A stretch of 64,000 bases of DNA, from contig NW_024609846.1 of the NCBI RefSeq assembly GCF_016920785.2, positions 82,159,816-82,223,815 on the forward strand, given 5' to 3'. The notes below the pieces were generated by a model, which searched no databases, had not been told where the DNA came from, and worked only from the letters and a program-made list of their open reading frames with translations. The position numbers and the translations under genes were made by a program. How positions within the stretch are numbered: position 1 is the first letter of the stretch; every line of letters starts with the position of its first letter. The DNA is from Ixodes scapularis (lineage: Eukaryota > Arthropoda > Arachnida > Ixodida > Ixodidae). Shown here piece after piece: positions 42,806-52,855 of the stretch.

Positions 42806-43948
42806 TCCTGAGTCATCGGGGTTAGTAGTACAACAATAAATAACACAATCGTCCGCAAAAGTTTGATGGACGATATTAGATGAAGAAGAAGATCATTAAG
42901 TTATATAAGGGATAGAACCGATCCCAGAACGCTGCGTTGGGAACACCAGATATTACCGGAAGGATGGATGATTTGTCCTGGCCAAGACATACTGCTTGAG
43001 TCCAGTTCGTTAAGAATTCAGCTATCCAGGGTATAATAGAAGGATAAAATTTTAGTTCAGAAAGCTTATACAAAAGTCGTTGGTGAAGAACGGGGTGAAT
43101 GCTTTTGAAAAATCAATAAAAATGGCATCGGTAGGTTTAGATGAGTGAAAGCTGTAATGCAGGTCAGTAAGAAATTCGAAAAGATGGGTCTCACGAAAAT
43201 AACTCCTTTGGACACCATGCTGATTATTTCATATTAAATTATTTTCTGACAAATAATTCATAATTTGAGAGTGGATGACATGTTCCATTATTTTGCAAGG
43301 CACACTAGTTAAGGAAATGGGTCTGTAATTTAAACAATAATTTTTGTTTCTGGATTTCAAGATGGGTGACACACTCCCAAATCTCCAGTGCGCGGGTAAG
43401 GTAACTAATTAAAAAAAATTGTTGAAAAAAAAAAAAAAAGGTTGGAGGATATGAGCTTTATTAACTTGAGAAGTTTTGAACAGATATTGTCGGCACCGGG
43501 AGCTGAGCTTGGGGAGAGTTTTTCTATTACATTCAAGATATTGTTCGGGTAGAAGATAACTGGTTCACACTGAAAATTAGGCACGCTACATATCTGACCT
43601 TTAATAGTGGCAACTGTACTAAGGTAAACAATAATGAAAATAACTTTTTAAAGACGGTAGTTGATTCCAGGTTAGTTAGCACTTGGTTGAGCTCATTGCA
43701 TAGCTTAGGAAGGGAGTCATCTTTTCCTGGGATGTGTAATTTTCCAAAATGTACGAGGATTGGATATTAATAGGCTATAAAGAACTTGCTTGTAAAATTT
43801 ATCTTTCACTTTCTTAATGTTGCATTTAAATTATCTTACGCAATTTGAATATTTTTAAAATAATACCGAATATTGGTCGTTTTAGGTTTAACAATGAGAC
43901 GTTTCTTTTTTATTATTCAATTTTCTGAGTGTATACGTAAACCAGAGT
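42806..43948 (-). pseudogene. LINE-1: reverse transcriptase N-terminal part to FADD box
   Basis: Minus-strand reading gives, with many frame breaks, FGKLHIPGKDDSLPKLCNEL, SSAPGADNI, TDAIFIDFSKAF, KLSELKFYPSIIPWIAEFLT, SSILPVISGVPNAAF (the G-V-P-Q-G box with two changes) and FADDCVIY (catalytic box at 42848-42859). This is the order of a CR1/Jockey-type RT. It is broken at 42806 by the Kolobok-like element and at 43948 by LINE-2. Confidence 0.8.

Positions 43949-44019
<71 letters not shown>
43949..44019. repeat. (GATA)n array, 3' tail of LINE-2
   Basis: About 17 GATA units at the junction between LINE-2 and LINE-1. On the LINE-2 strand the element ends ...GGCACTAAATAAAC followed by (TATC)n. 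Confidence 0.9.
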
Positions 44020-44220
44020 TTTATTTAGTGCCGGTCAACAGCCGTGAGGCCTACAGGACAGTACACTTTGTCATGTTTCGCACAGTGGCGTTAACAATAA
44101 AAAGGGTATTACATAGGACAGTGTGGTTGCCGAGGAGCACAATAGAAATTAATCTGACGCGTCATCAAATCCTAGTTAGTTAAAAATAAAAGTGGTTGCC
44201 ACGGGCACACTAAGATAAAG

Positions 44221-45318
44221 TCAAGTGAATATGTCATCTTGTAAAAACATTGAATTGTATGTATCTTGTAACCGAGTCATTGGACACTTTGAATGAATAT
44301 CTGTATAAAATGTGTGAATACATTTACACGCCTTCCCAGATGGGACACGGAAGCACAATGATGACAACAACTCGTCGCAATCAAGAGTGCCATGCACAAC
44401 TTTTCTCAAAAAGTTCATATCATGTGCAAGCCTCCTGTCGTGAAGAGACTGGAGGCCTATGTCTGCTAATACCGAGCTATGGCTGTAAAAACGCCGACGA
44501 CCAATGTGCCTATCGTATACAATACGAATAAATTTCCGCTGTACCTCTTCGATTACATTGCTGTAGCCGAGAGAAACAGAGTTCCATATTACGGATGCGA
44601 ACTCTAAACGCGGCCGGACAAGTGAACAATATAAAGAGAGAACACAATGAGGGCTTCTAAATTTTCTAGTTATCCGTGACACCGCACCAAGACATCGCAG
44701 GCCTTGATTAACTATCTGTGACACATGTTGATGAAAAAACAGCCTGGAGTCCACTTGAACACCAAGATCCCGTACAAGAGATACACGCTTTATGTGCCCT
44801 CCGGAAAGGTTGTAGCTGAACACTATGCTCTCGTGTTTCCTGCTGATTGACATGACTGAAGTCTTCTTGAGATTAAGTTGTAGTCTATTTGTTATGCACC
44901 ACTGCTCAATTGAACATACGTCGTTTTGTAACAACAGACAATCCTGTACGTTCTCTACCCTCCTGAACAGCTTCAAGTCATCTGCGTACAATAATGCTTT
45001 GGAGTGCAGCACCTGCGACGGCAAGTCGCTGATGAACACTAAAAATAACAACGGCCCAAGGTTAGAGCCCTGGGGCACACCAGATAATGATAAAAACGGC
45101 CCGGACAAACAATCTGAGAAACTGACTTGATTCTGGCGGTTTCTCAGGTAGCTGGAAAACCATGAACAGTAAGTAGGGCATAAGCCATATTTTTTAAATT
45201 TTGACAAAAGTATGTTGTGCGAAACCCTGTCGAAAGCCTTTGACATGTCAAAATAAATAGTGTCTACTTGACCGCGGTTGGCTACTGAAGGGCCGGTATA
45301 TCCAAGGAAGACACTCAT
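44221..45318 (-). CDS. LINE-2 reverse transcriptase (partial ORF2, open)
   Basis: This is the longest clean frame in the window: 365 residues without a stop. RT motifs in order: VDTIYFDMSKAFDRVSH (catalytic Asp in motif A, residues 19-34), LSGVPQGSNLGPLLFLVFIS (motif B, 78-97), YADDLKLF (motif C, 111-118; YADD codons at 44977-44988), then NLKKTSVM, DLGVQVDSRLFFHQH and a C-terminal region ending at TAA. The endonuclease and the first part of RT are missing, so it could not retrotranspose by itself. The intact frame indicates a young insertion. The first Met is arbitrary. Confidence 0.85.
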   Translation of the reverse strand: MSVFLGYTGPSVANRGQVDTIYFDMSKAFDRVSHNILLSKFKKYGLCPTYCSWFSSYLRNRQNQVSFSDCLSGPFLSLSGVPQGSNLGPLLFLVFISDLPSQVLHSKALLYADDLKLFRRVENVQDCLLLQNDVCSIEQWCITNRLQLNLKKTSVMSISRKHESIVFSYNLSGGHIKRVSLVRDLGVQVDSRLFFHQHVSQIVNQGLRCLGAVSRITRKFRSPHCVLSLYCSLVRPRLEFASVIWNSVSLGYSNVIEEVQRKFIRIVYDRHIGRRRFYSHSSVLADIGLQSLHDRRLAHDMNFLRKVVHGTLDCDELLSSLCFRVPSGKACKCIHTFYTDIHSKCPMTRLQDTYNSMFLQDDIFT

Positions 45319-45344
45319 ATTATAGTCTCGATTGATCAGCCTTA

Positions 45345-45940
45345 GTCTCGAGTGTCTCGATCGATCAGCCTTCGCTTTTAATACAATATGAGGTACAATG
45401 CTGACATCAATTTTTAAAATGTTTCTTCAATTTGGCTTGACTGTTCTTTCAGTAAAGTTCAGCCCGCATACCTTTGTTATAAACATTGATAAGTTTAGGG
45501 GTCATGTTTTACTTACTATTCGAAGGGACATTTCAACCAGGACTAAGTTATGGTCGCTTATTTTATCGAGAACACGAACCGGTATCACCTGATCAGCATT
45601 CGAGGTAAAAACACAATTCAAAACAAAATATATTCTTGTAGGTTCTAGAACTATTTGGGATAGACTGCAGCTATTCATTGCCTCAATAAATGTGGACACT
45701 ATACTGCTGGAGCAACACAAGACGGCAAAACTCTCTTCCTTCCAGTCAACACCCGGACAAGCAAAATCACCACCAAGAATGACGGTACTACGAGGAAATA
45801 AAGAAAAAATGTGCTCCACGCAAGTGTACAGCTTTTCAAGAAAAGCACTGTCACGGCCAGAAGGGCGGTAACAGGCGCCACCAATGGCAGATAATGAACG
45901 ATGTCCTAAGAGTACCGATAAAATTTCAAGTTCTTAATAT
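45345..45940 (-). pseudogene. LINE-1: apurinic-type endonuclease, C-terminal part
   Basis: Minus-strand frames read IGGACYRPSGRDSAF, STVILGGDFACPGVDW and KISDHNLVLVEM. These are the Y-R-P-P, G-D-F-N and S-D-H motifs of the exonuclease-endonuclease-phosphatase fold used by Jockey/CR1 LINEs. The Asn of GDFN is replaced by Ala. One frameshift separates the first two motifs. The N-terminal half is at 47148-47400. Confidence 0.75.
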
Positions 45941-47147
45941 ACTGATAAGAGGGATGTAATAAAAGATTATAGAGGACAATTAAGACTGCTTACGTATAGG
46001 AATGCCTACGTGCAGCGCATTCCTACAAACGGCACGCAACGTCTTCCTTTTGCACACGGCGCACCGGCGGTGACATCACGCTTCCCCAGTGCGCAGGCGC
46101 GGTCTCGCGGGCTCCACGGCTTCCGTGACGATGCATCTGCGTTGCTGTGCTTCTGGCCAATGGAAATTTAACTGCCGTTTCGCTGGCCAATGGGAATTCA
46201 ACTGCCGTTTCGCTGCTACAGACGGTTACAGACAACGCCGGCTTCGCTCCATGGGACAGTTAGTGCTTTCGCATTAATAGTTTTGCTGATAACTATGAGA
46301 ACATTACTGTTAAATTTGTAGGAATCCTGCTTATTAGTTAAGGTGATTTTTGGCAGAAAAGTTGCTCTTTTCAGAGTTGCGTCGGCATTGTTGGTTTTTT
46401 TTTAAACTTTCTATGTTGGTGTCGGTGCTTTGGGGGAGCATGTGCGGACGCATCGCGGCCGAGGTGGGAGGGTTTCCCCCGCGGTCGTTAAGAAGCGTCT
46501 CGAGTTTCGGGAGTCTGCTCGGACCGGGACTGGGAGAGCCCTTGCTTGGAGATGCTTGTAGCTTTTAGCCGAATGTGCCTGTATATAGAGGGTTTAGCCG
46601 CTTAGTGTAAAATTGTCACTTTTTACCCGATGTAAGAATTTAGCTGTTGGCGCCAACCAGTCTGCGTAAAATGCAGGGGTTGACTCTAGAAAGAATTTGA
46701 ATTTGGCGGTTGGAGCGCCAGGCTGACAGCTCGCCGACCATTGGAGAACAGTGTACAACGTGGGAGGGGTGAAATTTGAAGGGATTGATCGGTCCCTGAG
46801 GGGAAAGGAGGCCCTTACGAGTCTACAAAAGGATCCCCGAGAGGATTCTGGAGGATTGGTTTCGATTCGATTTTGGGAGACTGGAAACAAAAGTACGGGG
46901 TTTAATTCTGGGATTTTAACTCACTGTTGAATTGTTTTGTTTCATAATAAACGTGGCCACACTGGCCAGTGTAAAGCCAACCAACGTCGCAATGTGTTCA
47001 GCGGGATCGAACAACTTTTAGTATTTTTTTTATTATAAACTTCCCGGGGGCTGTCATCGGGTGAGCACCATCATCGGTCGTCACCATCCGGACCAGGACG
47101 CGCCCACCCCCATACCACGAGGTCCCGGCGAGGAAGTTGACTACTAC
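45941..47147 (+). mobile_element. Insertion in LINE-1; LTR-like part at 46309-46985
   Basis: This 1.2-kb block separates two parts of the LINE-1 endonuclease. It contains a TATA-like TGTATATAG near 46577 and a polyadenylation signal AATAAA near 46948 in promoter-to-terminator spacing like an LTR, followed by a GC-rich leader-like part. It has no frame. LTR ends and target duplication could not be fixed. A solo LTR is the best guess; a retroposed transcript is an alternative. Confidence 0.4.
46151..46213. repeat. Two-copy 31-bp tandem repeat
   Basis: The unit CTGGCCAATGG then AATTTAACTGCCGTTTCG (second copy AATTCAACTGCCGTTTCG) is repeated head to tail and contains a CCAAT box. Confidence 0.85.
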
Positions 47148-48060
47148 CACCAGAGGAATTCGCACGATCTTTACGAGACAAATATGACTGACTAGAAAGT
47201 ACTTCGCCATCGCTTATTTCAGGGTGAAGCCATGTTTCGGTTCAAATAATGATTTTGGCACCTGACACATTCATGATTGATAAAACAAGATCTTGCTTAG
47301 GCAAAAGATCATGAAAGTTTGAGACAAGCACCCCGAGATCAACACACCCATCTCTGCATGTTGTCCTAGATTTGTGAAATCATCTCTGAATCTTCGGCTT
47401 AAAAATTCTTAAGCAGAATAACGTTCATCGGCTTCAGAACAATACGCGTGTACTGCTTTCCGTCAGCACAAAGCTTGTTATACACGAGTTTCACTTTAAC
47501 GTATTTTTCCCTGAACTGCGCACTAAACTCTCACAATTTGCCACGGTGATGGCAAACCCCAGGCGTAAAGTCTTCGAATATGGACACTTTCAGAGAGGGT
47601 AAATGTTTCTGTTTGTTGGCATTATTCAGCACGCTTTGTTTACTACGGTAGCCTATGAGCCGTACCACGATAGGTCGCGCTAACTTACCATGCCCGCGGC
47701 CAATGCGATATGTGCGTTCAAGCTCTCCAACCTCTACGCCAAGGTTTAGTTTTATTAATTATGATCCTTGTCCTTCTGTTGTTAAGGTCGTTGATACCCG
47801 AGTTTAAGTTGAATATTTTATCGCGCGAGTTGCCAATATCTCCTCGAACGTCATTCATAGTAGATTCAACTATAGCGAGGCTTTCTTTAATGTCAGTAAT
47901 TTCTTGCATTTGCTTCTCTAGAACTGACGTTCTGCTTGAGTTTGTCAATACCTGTACTGATAGCGCTAAGTTTATCGCGGGTTTCTTTCTGGTATTTGTC
48001 ATTCGCCGACGCAACGTTTTCTACAAGTATGCTTAATTTTTCTACACTATAGAAGGGTCA
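47148..48060 (-). pseudogene. LINE-1: ORF1 and start of endonuclease
   Basis: Frame 47718-48014 (minus) is a Lys/Glu/Asn-rich coiled-coil-like segment (EKQMQEITDIKESLAIVEST, NDVRGDIGNSRDKIFNLNSG). Downstream in a second frame come LERTYRIGRGHGKLARPIVV and RLIGYRSKQSVLNNA, which is the typical ORF1 RRM-like region of CR1/L1-type LINEs. Further on, a relic of the endonuclease start (TETWLHP, YLSRKDRANSSGG) appears. The frame has many stops. The 5' end lies near 48060. Confidence 0.65.
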
Positions 48061-49260
48061 GGATTAAGTTTGACATTCGCAGAAAGCAACAATAATGCGT
48101 CTAGGAAAAGAAGGCAGCTATTTTGAGATATCGAAAGTAAACAATTGAGTGCAGAAAGAACAAGGCTAAAAAAAAGAAAAAGGTTAGTAAGCGGTTTTTG
48201 TCGATGGGGCACGGCACCTCGAAGAGCAGTGTGTTATTTGAACGTTCGCATTTTTAATTTTTCAAATACCCGACCCGTGTTATAAACTAATGATGCGCGT
48301 TAGCATAAACAATTAGGCTTATGAGAAATTTAAGTTATACCGTCTGCAACTGCACTTTGTTTTGATGTGAGTAGTAGAAGTTGTGCCCAGGGAAAGCGTG
48401 TCAGCCGAACTGCCTGCATAGCTGCCAGGCTATAAACATTGGTTTTGAATCCCGGAGTTTTTCTTAAAACACAAATTAAATGTAAAAAAAAAAGACACAG
48501 GTTTTTCACTGCACACACTGAACGAGCAGCCACCGTTGTGAAACTGCACCATTAATCTTCGTTTAGTTACGTTTCTTGTCTGGTAATTTGCGTTACAATA
48601 CCCAAAACCGATTTTTCATTTCTATACTCGTTCTACCCTCATGGAGTTAACTTGAATGAACATATATAACCCGATAGAGTTAATAAAGCAGCAAAAAAAG
48701 TGCATTGTCATGGCGCTCGTCGCCGTCTAGACCAATCAGGGCGCACAGAAAAATACGCAGGATCGCGGCCCATTCACCGCCACGCGCTCGTGTCCATGGA
48801 TGCCTTTGTCAGCACTGCAGATGCGTTATGCGCTCTTTCTCGCGTGTATTGAGACGGGCTGGCGCTAATGTGCGAATGGCCCTTAATTAAAGACTTCCGG
48901 TTTTCGAGCTAGACGGTTGGCTTTGCTGTGTTTGCGAGATCAGATCCTCACGCGCCATTTTTGAGTCTATTACGGGACTGTAGCTTTCAAGTTTGGGCAG
49001 CGCCTCAGGCGAGCGAAATCGAATACTTCCCTGGCGATATTTTTGCTGCGCGTCATTGCACTTTTTCATGTTTCTCGTGGACTGTATAGACCTTTGCAAA
49101 AAATCGCCTAGTGCGCGCGGTCATCTTTGTCTGCTGGGCTGTGGAACGCCTTATGAGCGTGCGCTGTTGATCTCCTGGGCGGTATATCGGACGCTGCGCA
49201 TGCGTCCACAGCTAAGTGACTCAGCATTTCACACCCGGGTGATAGGCGATGCAAAGGACT
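48061..49260. other. No gene recognised
   Basis: AT-rich left part, GC-rich right part (48700-49250). Short frames without domains. Confidence 0.4.
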
Positions 49261-49263
49261 ATA

Positions 49264-49575
49264 CAGTCTAAAAAAAAGTATGCGCGTATACTTTCCCGCC
49301 CAGCACTCGGAGAGCCAATCACCGCAACTCACGGAGGCAGCTTAGCGAATGACGATGCCGAAACATATGTTTAGACCAAAAAACGCACTCTGAATTGTGA
49401 CATTAAGCAATGCAAGCGTGACGTTTTGTATTGCTTAATGTCACAACTCAAACTGCGCTTTTTTGGTCTAAACATATGTTTCGGACGTCATTTGCTGAGC
49501 TGCCTCCGTGAGTTGCCGTGAGTGGCTCTCCGAGTGCTGTGGGTGAAAGTATACGCACAGACGTTTTTTAGAGTG
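49264..49575. mobile_element. TA-type hairpin MITE (family T), copy 3
   Basis: TA at 49262-49263 and 49576-49577. Ends CAGTCTAAAAAAAAG and TTTTTTAGAGTG. Almost entirely self-complementary, as copy 2 (32325-32635), including the TTGTGACATTAAGCAATG arm and GCGTGACGTTT loop. Confidence 0.88.
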
Positions 49576-49726
49576 TAGGCTGGCAGAATTTCATTGGTGG
49601 ATAAAACTTTTCGGGTAAACGACAAGAACAAAGAAGAGTTAAAAGAAAATCACTTCTTGACGTTTTGATAGGACAGCGCAAGGTGCATTTTTCTTGTTTC
49701 TTTAAACCTTTTGTAGCTCCTTCATT

Positions 49727-50009
49727 CACACTAAAAAAGTCTGTTCGTTTACTTTCACGCACAACACTCGGAGAGCCAATCAGCGCAACTTACGGAGGCA
49801 GCTCAGCAAATGACGATGCTGAAGCATATGTTTAGACCAGAAAACGCAGTCTGAGTTTTAACATTAAACACTGCAAAACGTCATGCTTGCATTGCTTAAT
49901 GTCACAACTCAATTTATGTTTCGACATCGTCATTCGCTAAGCTGCCTCCGTAAGTTGCGGTGATTGGCTTTCCAGGTGAAAGTAGGCGCACGTGCTTTTT
50001 TTTAGAGTG
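49727..50009. mobile_element. TA-type hairpin MITE (family T), copy 4, partly deleted
   Basis: Ends CACACTAAAAAAG and TTTTTTTTAGAGTG. Right arm lacks part of the CAGACTGCG...GGTCTAAAC block and the GAGTGTTGTGCG block. Only 150 bp from copy 3, same orientation. Confidence 0.82.
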
Positions 50010-50184
50010 CAGACGCTCTTCCTTCACAGCGCGTCAACAAATGCTGACGCATGCGTGTAAACATATGTGGTGCGAGCATAATCGAACGCTGCAGTGGCGC
50101 TTTGTGCTCGATGCAAGCATCGCATGGGCGTCTTATACGGGCGGGCTTGCTGGCCGAGAGAAGCACAGTAAGACGTAATTTACT

Positions 50185-50352
50185 CTAAAGGCCCATTCAC
50201 ACCTGTGCAACCGAGTACGACCGAGAGAGACAAGACCGGTTTCTAAGCCTCTTGCGACCGCGGAAGACCAGATGCGCTGCTGCAGAGCAGGTCCTACGCG
50301 GTGTTTAAAAACCGGCCTTGTCTCTCTCGGTCTCACTCGGTTGCAAGTGTGT
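50185..50352. mobile_element. Foldback MITE
   Basis: GCAACCGAGTACGACCGAGAG then AGACAAGACCGGTTT is inverted as AAACCGGCCTTGTCTC then TCTCGGTCTCACTCGGTTGC. The outer AAAGGCCCATTCACAC resembles the start of family D (28740-28920). Confidence 0.75.
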
Positions 50353-51069
50353 GGACGGCGCTTATGGTGCAGGGATGATGCGTTAAAAAAATGAGGGAAT
50401 ATGCGTGGACAGAAAGTGTGCTAGGGGTGCCCTGGGGGTACCCGATTAATAGCGCCGCCAAGCTTGTTGGCAAAGCAAAAAAACAACAACAAAAAATTAG
50501 AATTGATCCGTGCATAGGTTAACTATGCTGCATAAATTTCCGTAGAACTACAACCGCAGCTGATACAACGCCCACGGGCTCCTGTCAGCATGACGATGTC
50601 GGGTGCGCCAGAAGCGAATGACCGTGGCTCGGAGTCCGTTAGAGGCAAATGTGCAGCCTCCCGAGCCGCCACCTTCGAGGCGTATACGAGGAATGGCGTG
50701 CGATTGTTTTTAACGCTTCGCCAAGTCACGCTAGAGAGTCGCGTGAACTGTCCGCGCTGCAGAGCACGCGAGCTCGGCCACTAGGCCGCTGCCCAGAGCG
50801 ATAAGCGAAGATTGCGCAATCACGGCTAGTGGGATCGGTGGCCGAATGTGCTAGCGCACACTAGTAGCGGCGAGATGTTTTGGTGGAGCCCTCCTATGGT
50901 GTCCTGTCGTGTCGTCATTAATTTGCGAACAACAAGTGCTATGGTGTTTGTAAAGAGCATAGTGGAAGCTTGGAATGATTGCGCTCTCAAAGCAGCTCTG
51001 GCAACAGCGTCAAAATTGAAGTTCTTACATTCTTCTTATTTCCACCGATGAATAATCTTTTGCTGACGT
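50353..51069. other. No gene recognised
   Basis: Contains a 75-bp stretch near 50935-51010 that resembles the inside of TTAA family B (CTATGGTGTNNNTAAA, GTGGAAGCTTGGA). Otherwise unassigned. Confidence 0.35.
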
Positions 51070-51214
51070 TACACTCTAAACAATGCCTGTGCGTCTATTT
51101 TCACTCACAACACTCGGAGAGCCAATCAGCGAAACATACGGAGGCAGCTCAGCGAATGACGATGCCGAAACATCTGTTTAGACCACAAAAACGCAGTCTG
51201 AGTTGGGACGTTAA

Positions 51215-51698
51215 TGGGGTATCCACACGGGAGAAATCCGCCCCTTTCCTCCGCGGAGCGCGCATCACGTGAGACATACGTCATCCCTTTCTGACGCCTC
51301 GCGGCGCGTTCTCCTCCGTGGCGGAGGCGCGGAGGCTTCGTTCTGTCAGCACGAAAGCTCCGCAGGTGCACGCGGCGGAGCCGGGGACGGAGTTTCCCGG
51401 GTTGTTGACGTCACGACATCCGTCCGCGGAGTTCTCCTTCGTGTGGATACCGGTATCCACACGAAGGAGAACTCCGCGGACGGATGTCGTGACGTCAACA
51501 ACCCATTAAACTCCGTCCCCGGCTCCGCCGCGTGCACCTGCGGAGCTCTCATGCTAAAACTACGAGGCCTCCGCGCCTCCGCCACGGAGGAGAACGGCGG
51601 CGCGAGGCCGCGAGGCGTCAAAAAGAGATGACGTATGTCTCACGTGATGCGCGCTCCGCGGAGGAAAGGGGCGGATTTCTCCTTCGTGTGGATACCCC
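51215..51698. mobile_element. Head-to-head dimer of a 240-bp TTAA MITE (family K5)
   Basis: Flanked by TTAA at 51211-51214 and 51699-51702. Two units lie in opposite orientation and meet at GTGTGGATACC|GGTATCCACAC (centre 51451/51452) with the inner TTAA and one or two terminal bases lost. The whole 484 bp is one large palindrome: GCGGACGGATGTCGTGACGT, TCCCCGGCTCCGCCGCGTGC and CGCCTCCGCCACGGAGGAGA all recur in inverse. Confidence 0.88.
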
Positions 51699-51776
51699 TT
51701 AAGCAGTGCAAAATGACTGCGCTTTTTGGTCTACACATATGTCTCGGCACCTTCATTCGCTGAGCTGCCTCCCTAA

Positions 51777-52026
51777 TGGGGTATCCACACGAAGGAGAAC
51801 TCCGCGGACGGATGTCGTGACGTCAACAACCCGGGAAACTCCGTCCCCGGCTCCGCCGCGTGCACCTGGGGAGCTCTCATGCTAAAATACGAAGCCTCCG
51901 CGCCTCCGCCACGGAGGAGAACTGGGAGAACGTCGCCGCGAGGCGTCAAAAAGGAATGATGTATGTCTCACGTGATGCGCGCTCCGCGGAGGAAAGTGGA
52001 GGATTTCTCCTTCGTGTGGATACCCC
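51777..52026. mobile_element. TTAA MITE family K5, unit 3
   Basis: Left flank CTAA (decayed TTAA) at 51773-51776, right TTAA at 52027-52030. Ends GGGGTATCCACACGAAGG and CCTTCGTGTGGATACCCC. Contains GTGACGTCA and TCACGTGA words. Confidence 0.88.
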
Positions 52027-52030
52027 TTAA

Positions 52031-52271
52031 AGGGGTATCCACACGAAGGAGAACTCCGCGGACGGATGTCGTGACGTCAACATCCCGGGAAACTCCGTCC
52101 CCGGCTCCGCCGCGTGCACTTGCGGAGCTTTCGTGCTGTCAGCACAAAGCCTCCGCATCTCCGCCACGGAGGAGAACGCGCCGCGAGGCGTTAAAAAGGG
52201 ATGACGTATGTCTCACGTGATGCGCGATCCGCGGAGGAACGTGGCGGATTTCTCCTTCGTGTGGATCCCCC
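52031..52271. mobile_element. TTAA MITE family K5, unit 4
   Basis: Starts directly at the TTAA that ends unit 3 (52027-52030) and ends at TTAA 52272-52275. Same orientation as unit 3. A base change in the right end (GGATCCCC for GGATACCCC). Confidence 0.88.
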
Positions 52272-52412
52272 TTAAGTTGCGCTGATTGGCTCTCCGAGTG
52301 TTGTGCGTGAAAGTAGACGCACATATATAGTGTACAGTCAGCATTCGGCCAATCGTGGAAGGCCGACCACAGCGAAGCTTTTGATCGCTCACGTCGCCAA
52401 GAGGCAACATAC

Positions 52413-52585
52413 AGTGACTCCAGGGACCCTAAACTCGTCAAACACAAAGTTGGAGCCGAAAGTTCGCAAAGCGCCCCGATTGGACGTTGCCGAAAAAGGC
52501 GCGAAGTCATCGTCGTGTTGGGCCAATCACTGCGCTCCCTCAACTTTGGCCCCAACTTTGTGTTCGACGAGTTTAGAGACCCAGC
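52413..52585. mobile_element. Foldback MITE (CTAAACTCGTC type)
   Basis: GGGACCCTAAACTCGTCAAA then CACAAAGTTGGAGCC is inverted as GGCCCCAACTTTGTG then TTCGACGAGTTTAGAGACCC. Spacer about 60 bp. Confidence 0.7.
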
Positions 52586-52599
52586 GCACAGTACCTCGG

Positions 52600-52855
52600 A
52601 GTATGTGGAGCGAAAGATCGCGCTGCAGAAGCCAGGGATCCTGGGTTCAATCCCCACCCCTGCCCGTTTCGATCTGGATGAGCATCGTACCGGCGTGCGG
52701 TCGTGTATCACTACTGTTTGATGCAAGTCAAAAACCCCAGGATAGCGGTTGTACTGCATTGACTAAATTTCTCATCTACAGCTGAGAGACAAGCCGCCCG
52801 TTGAGGCGACTAAGTTAAGGCTGCATGAACATACCCACACCCCAATTGCGGAAGC
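52600..52855 (+). mobile_element. tRNA-headed SINE, copy 1
   Basis: A B box lies in CCTGGGTTCAATCCCCACC (about 52647). The body continues CGTGCGGTCGTGTATCACTA, then AAAAACCCCAGG, TTGTACTGCATTGACTAAAT, GAGAGACAAGCCGCCC and GCATGAACATACCC. The body is shared with 54890-55095 (same strand) and, inverted, with 57640-57756. A clear A box was not found. Confidence 0.65.

Larger units (their letters stand above)
43949..45344 (-). mobile_element. LINE-2, 5'-truncated CR1/Jockey-like retrotransposon
   Basis: A minus-strand element with the RT frame at 44221-45318, a 3' UTR, and a (TATC)n tail at 43949-44019. It is flanked on both sides by LINE-1 sequence, so it inserted there. The 5' end is near 45344, within the RT N-terminus; 5' truncation is usual for target-primed LINEs. 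Confidence 0.75.
51072..52332. mobile_element. TA-type hairpin MITE (family T), copy 5, invaded by TTAA MITEs
   Basis: Left end TA-CACTCTAAACAATG at 51070, right end TAGTG-TA at 52334. The family T sequence appears as three pieces (51072-51210, 51703-51772, 52276-52332), interrupted at TTAA or CTAA sites by two blocks of another MITE. The pieces join in the correct order of a family T copy. Confidence 0.85.

Noticed and set aside
51269..52220. Several 60-120 codon frames in the TTAA MITE K5 units
   Set aside because: They recur because the DNA units are repeated in both orientations; no domain and no start conserved for a protein reason.
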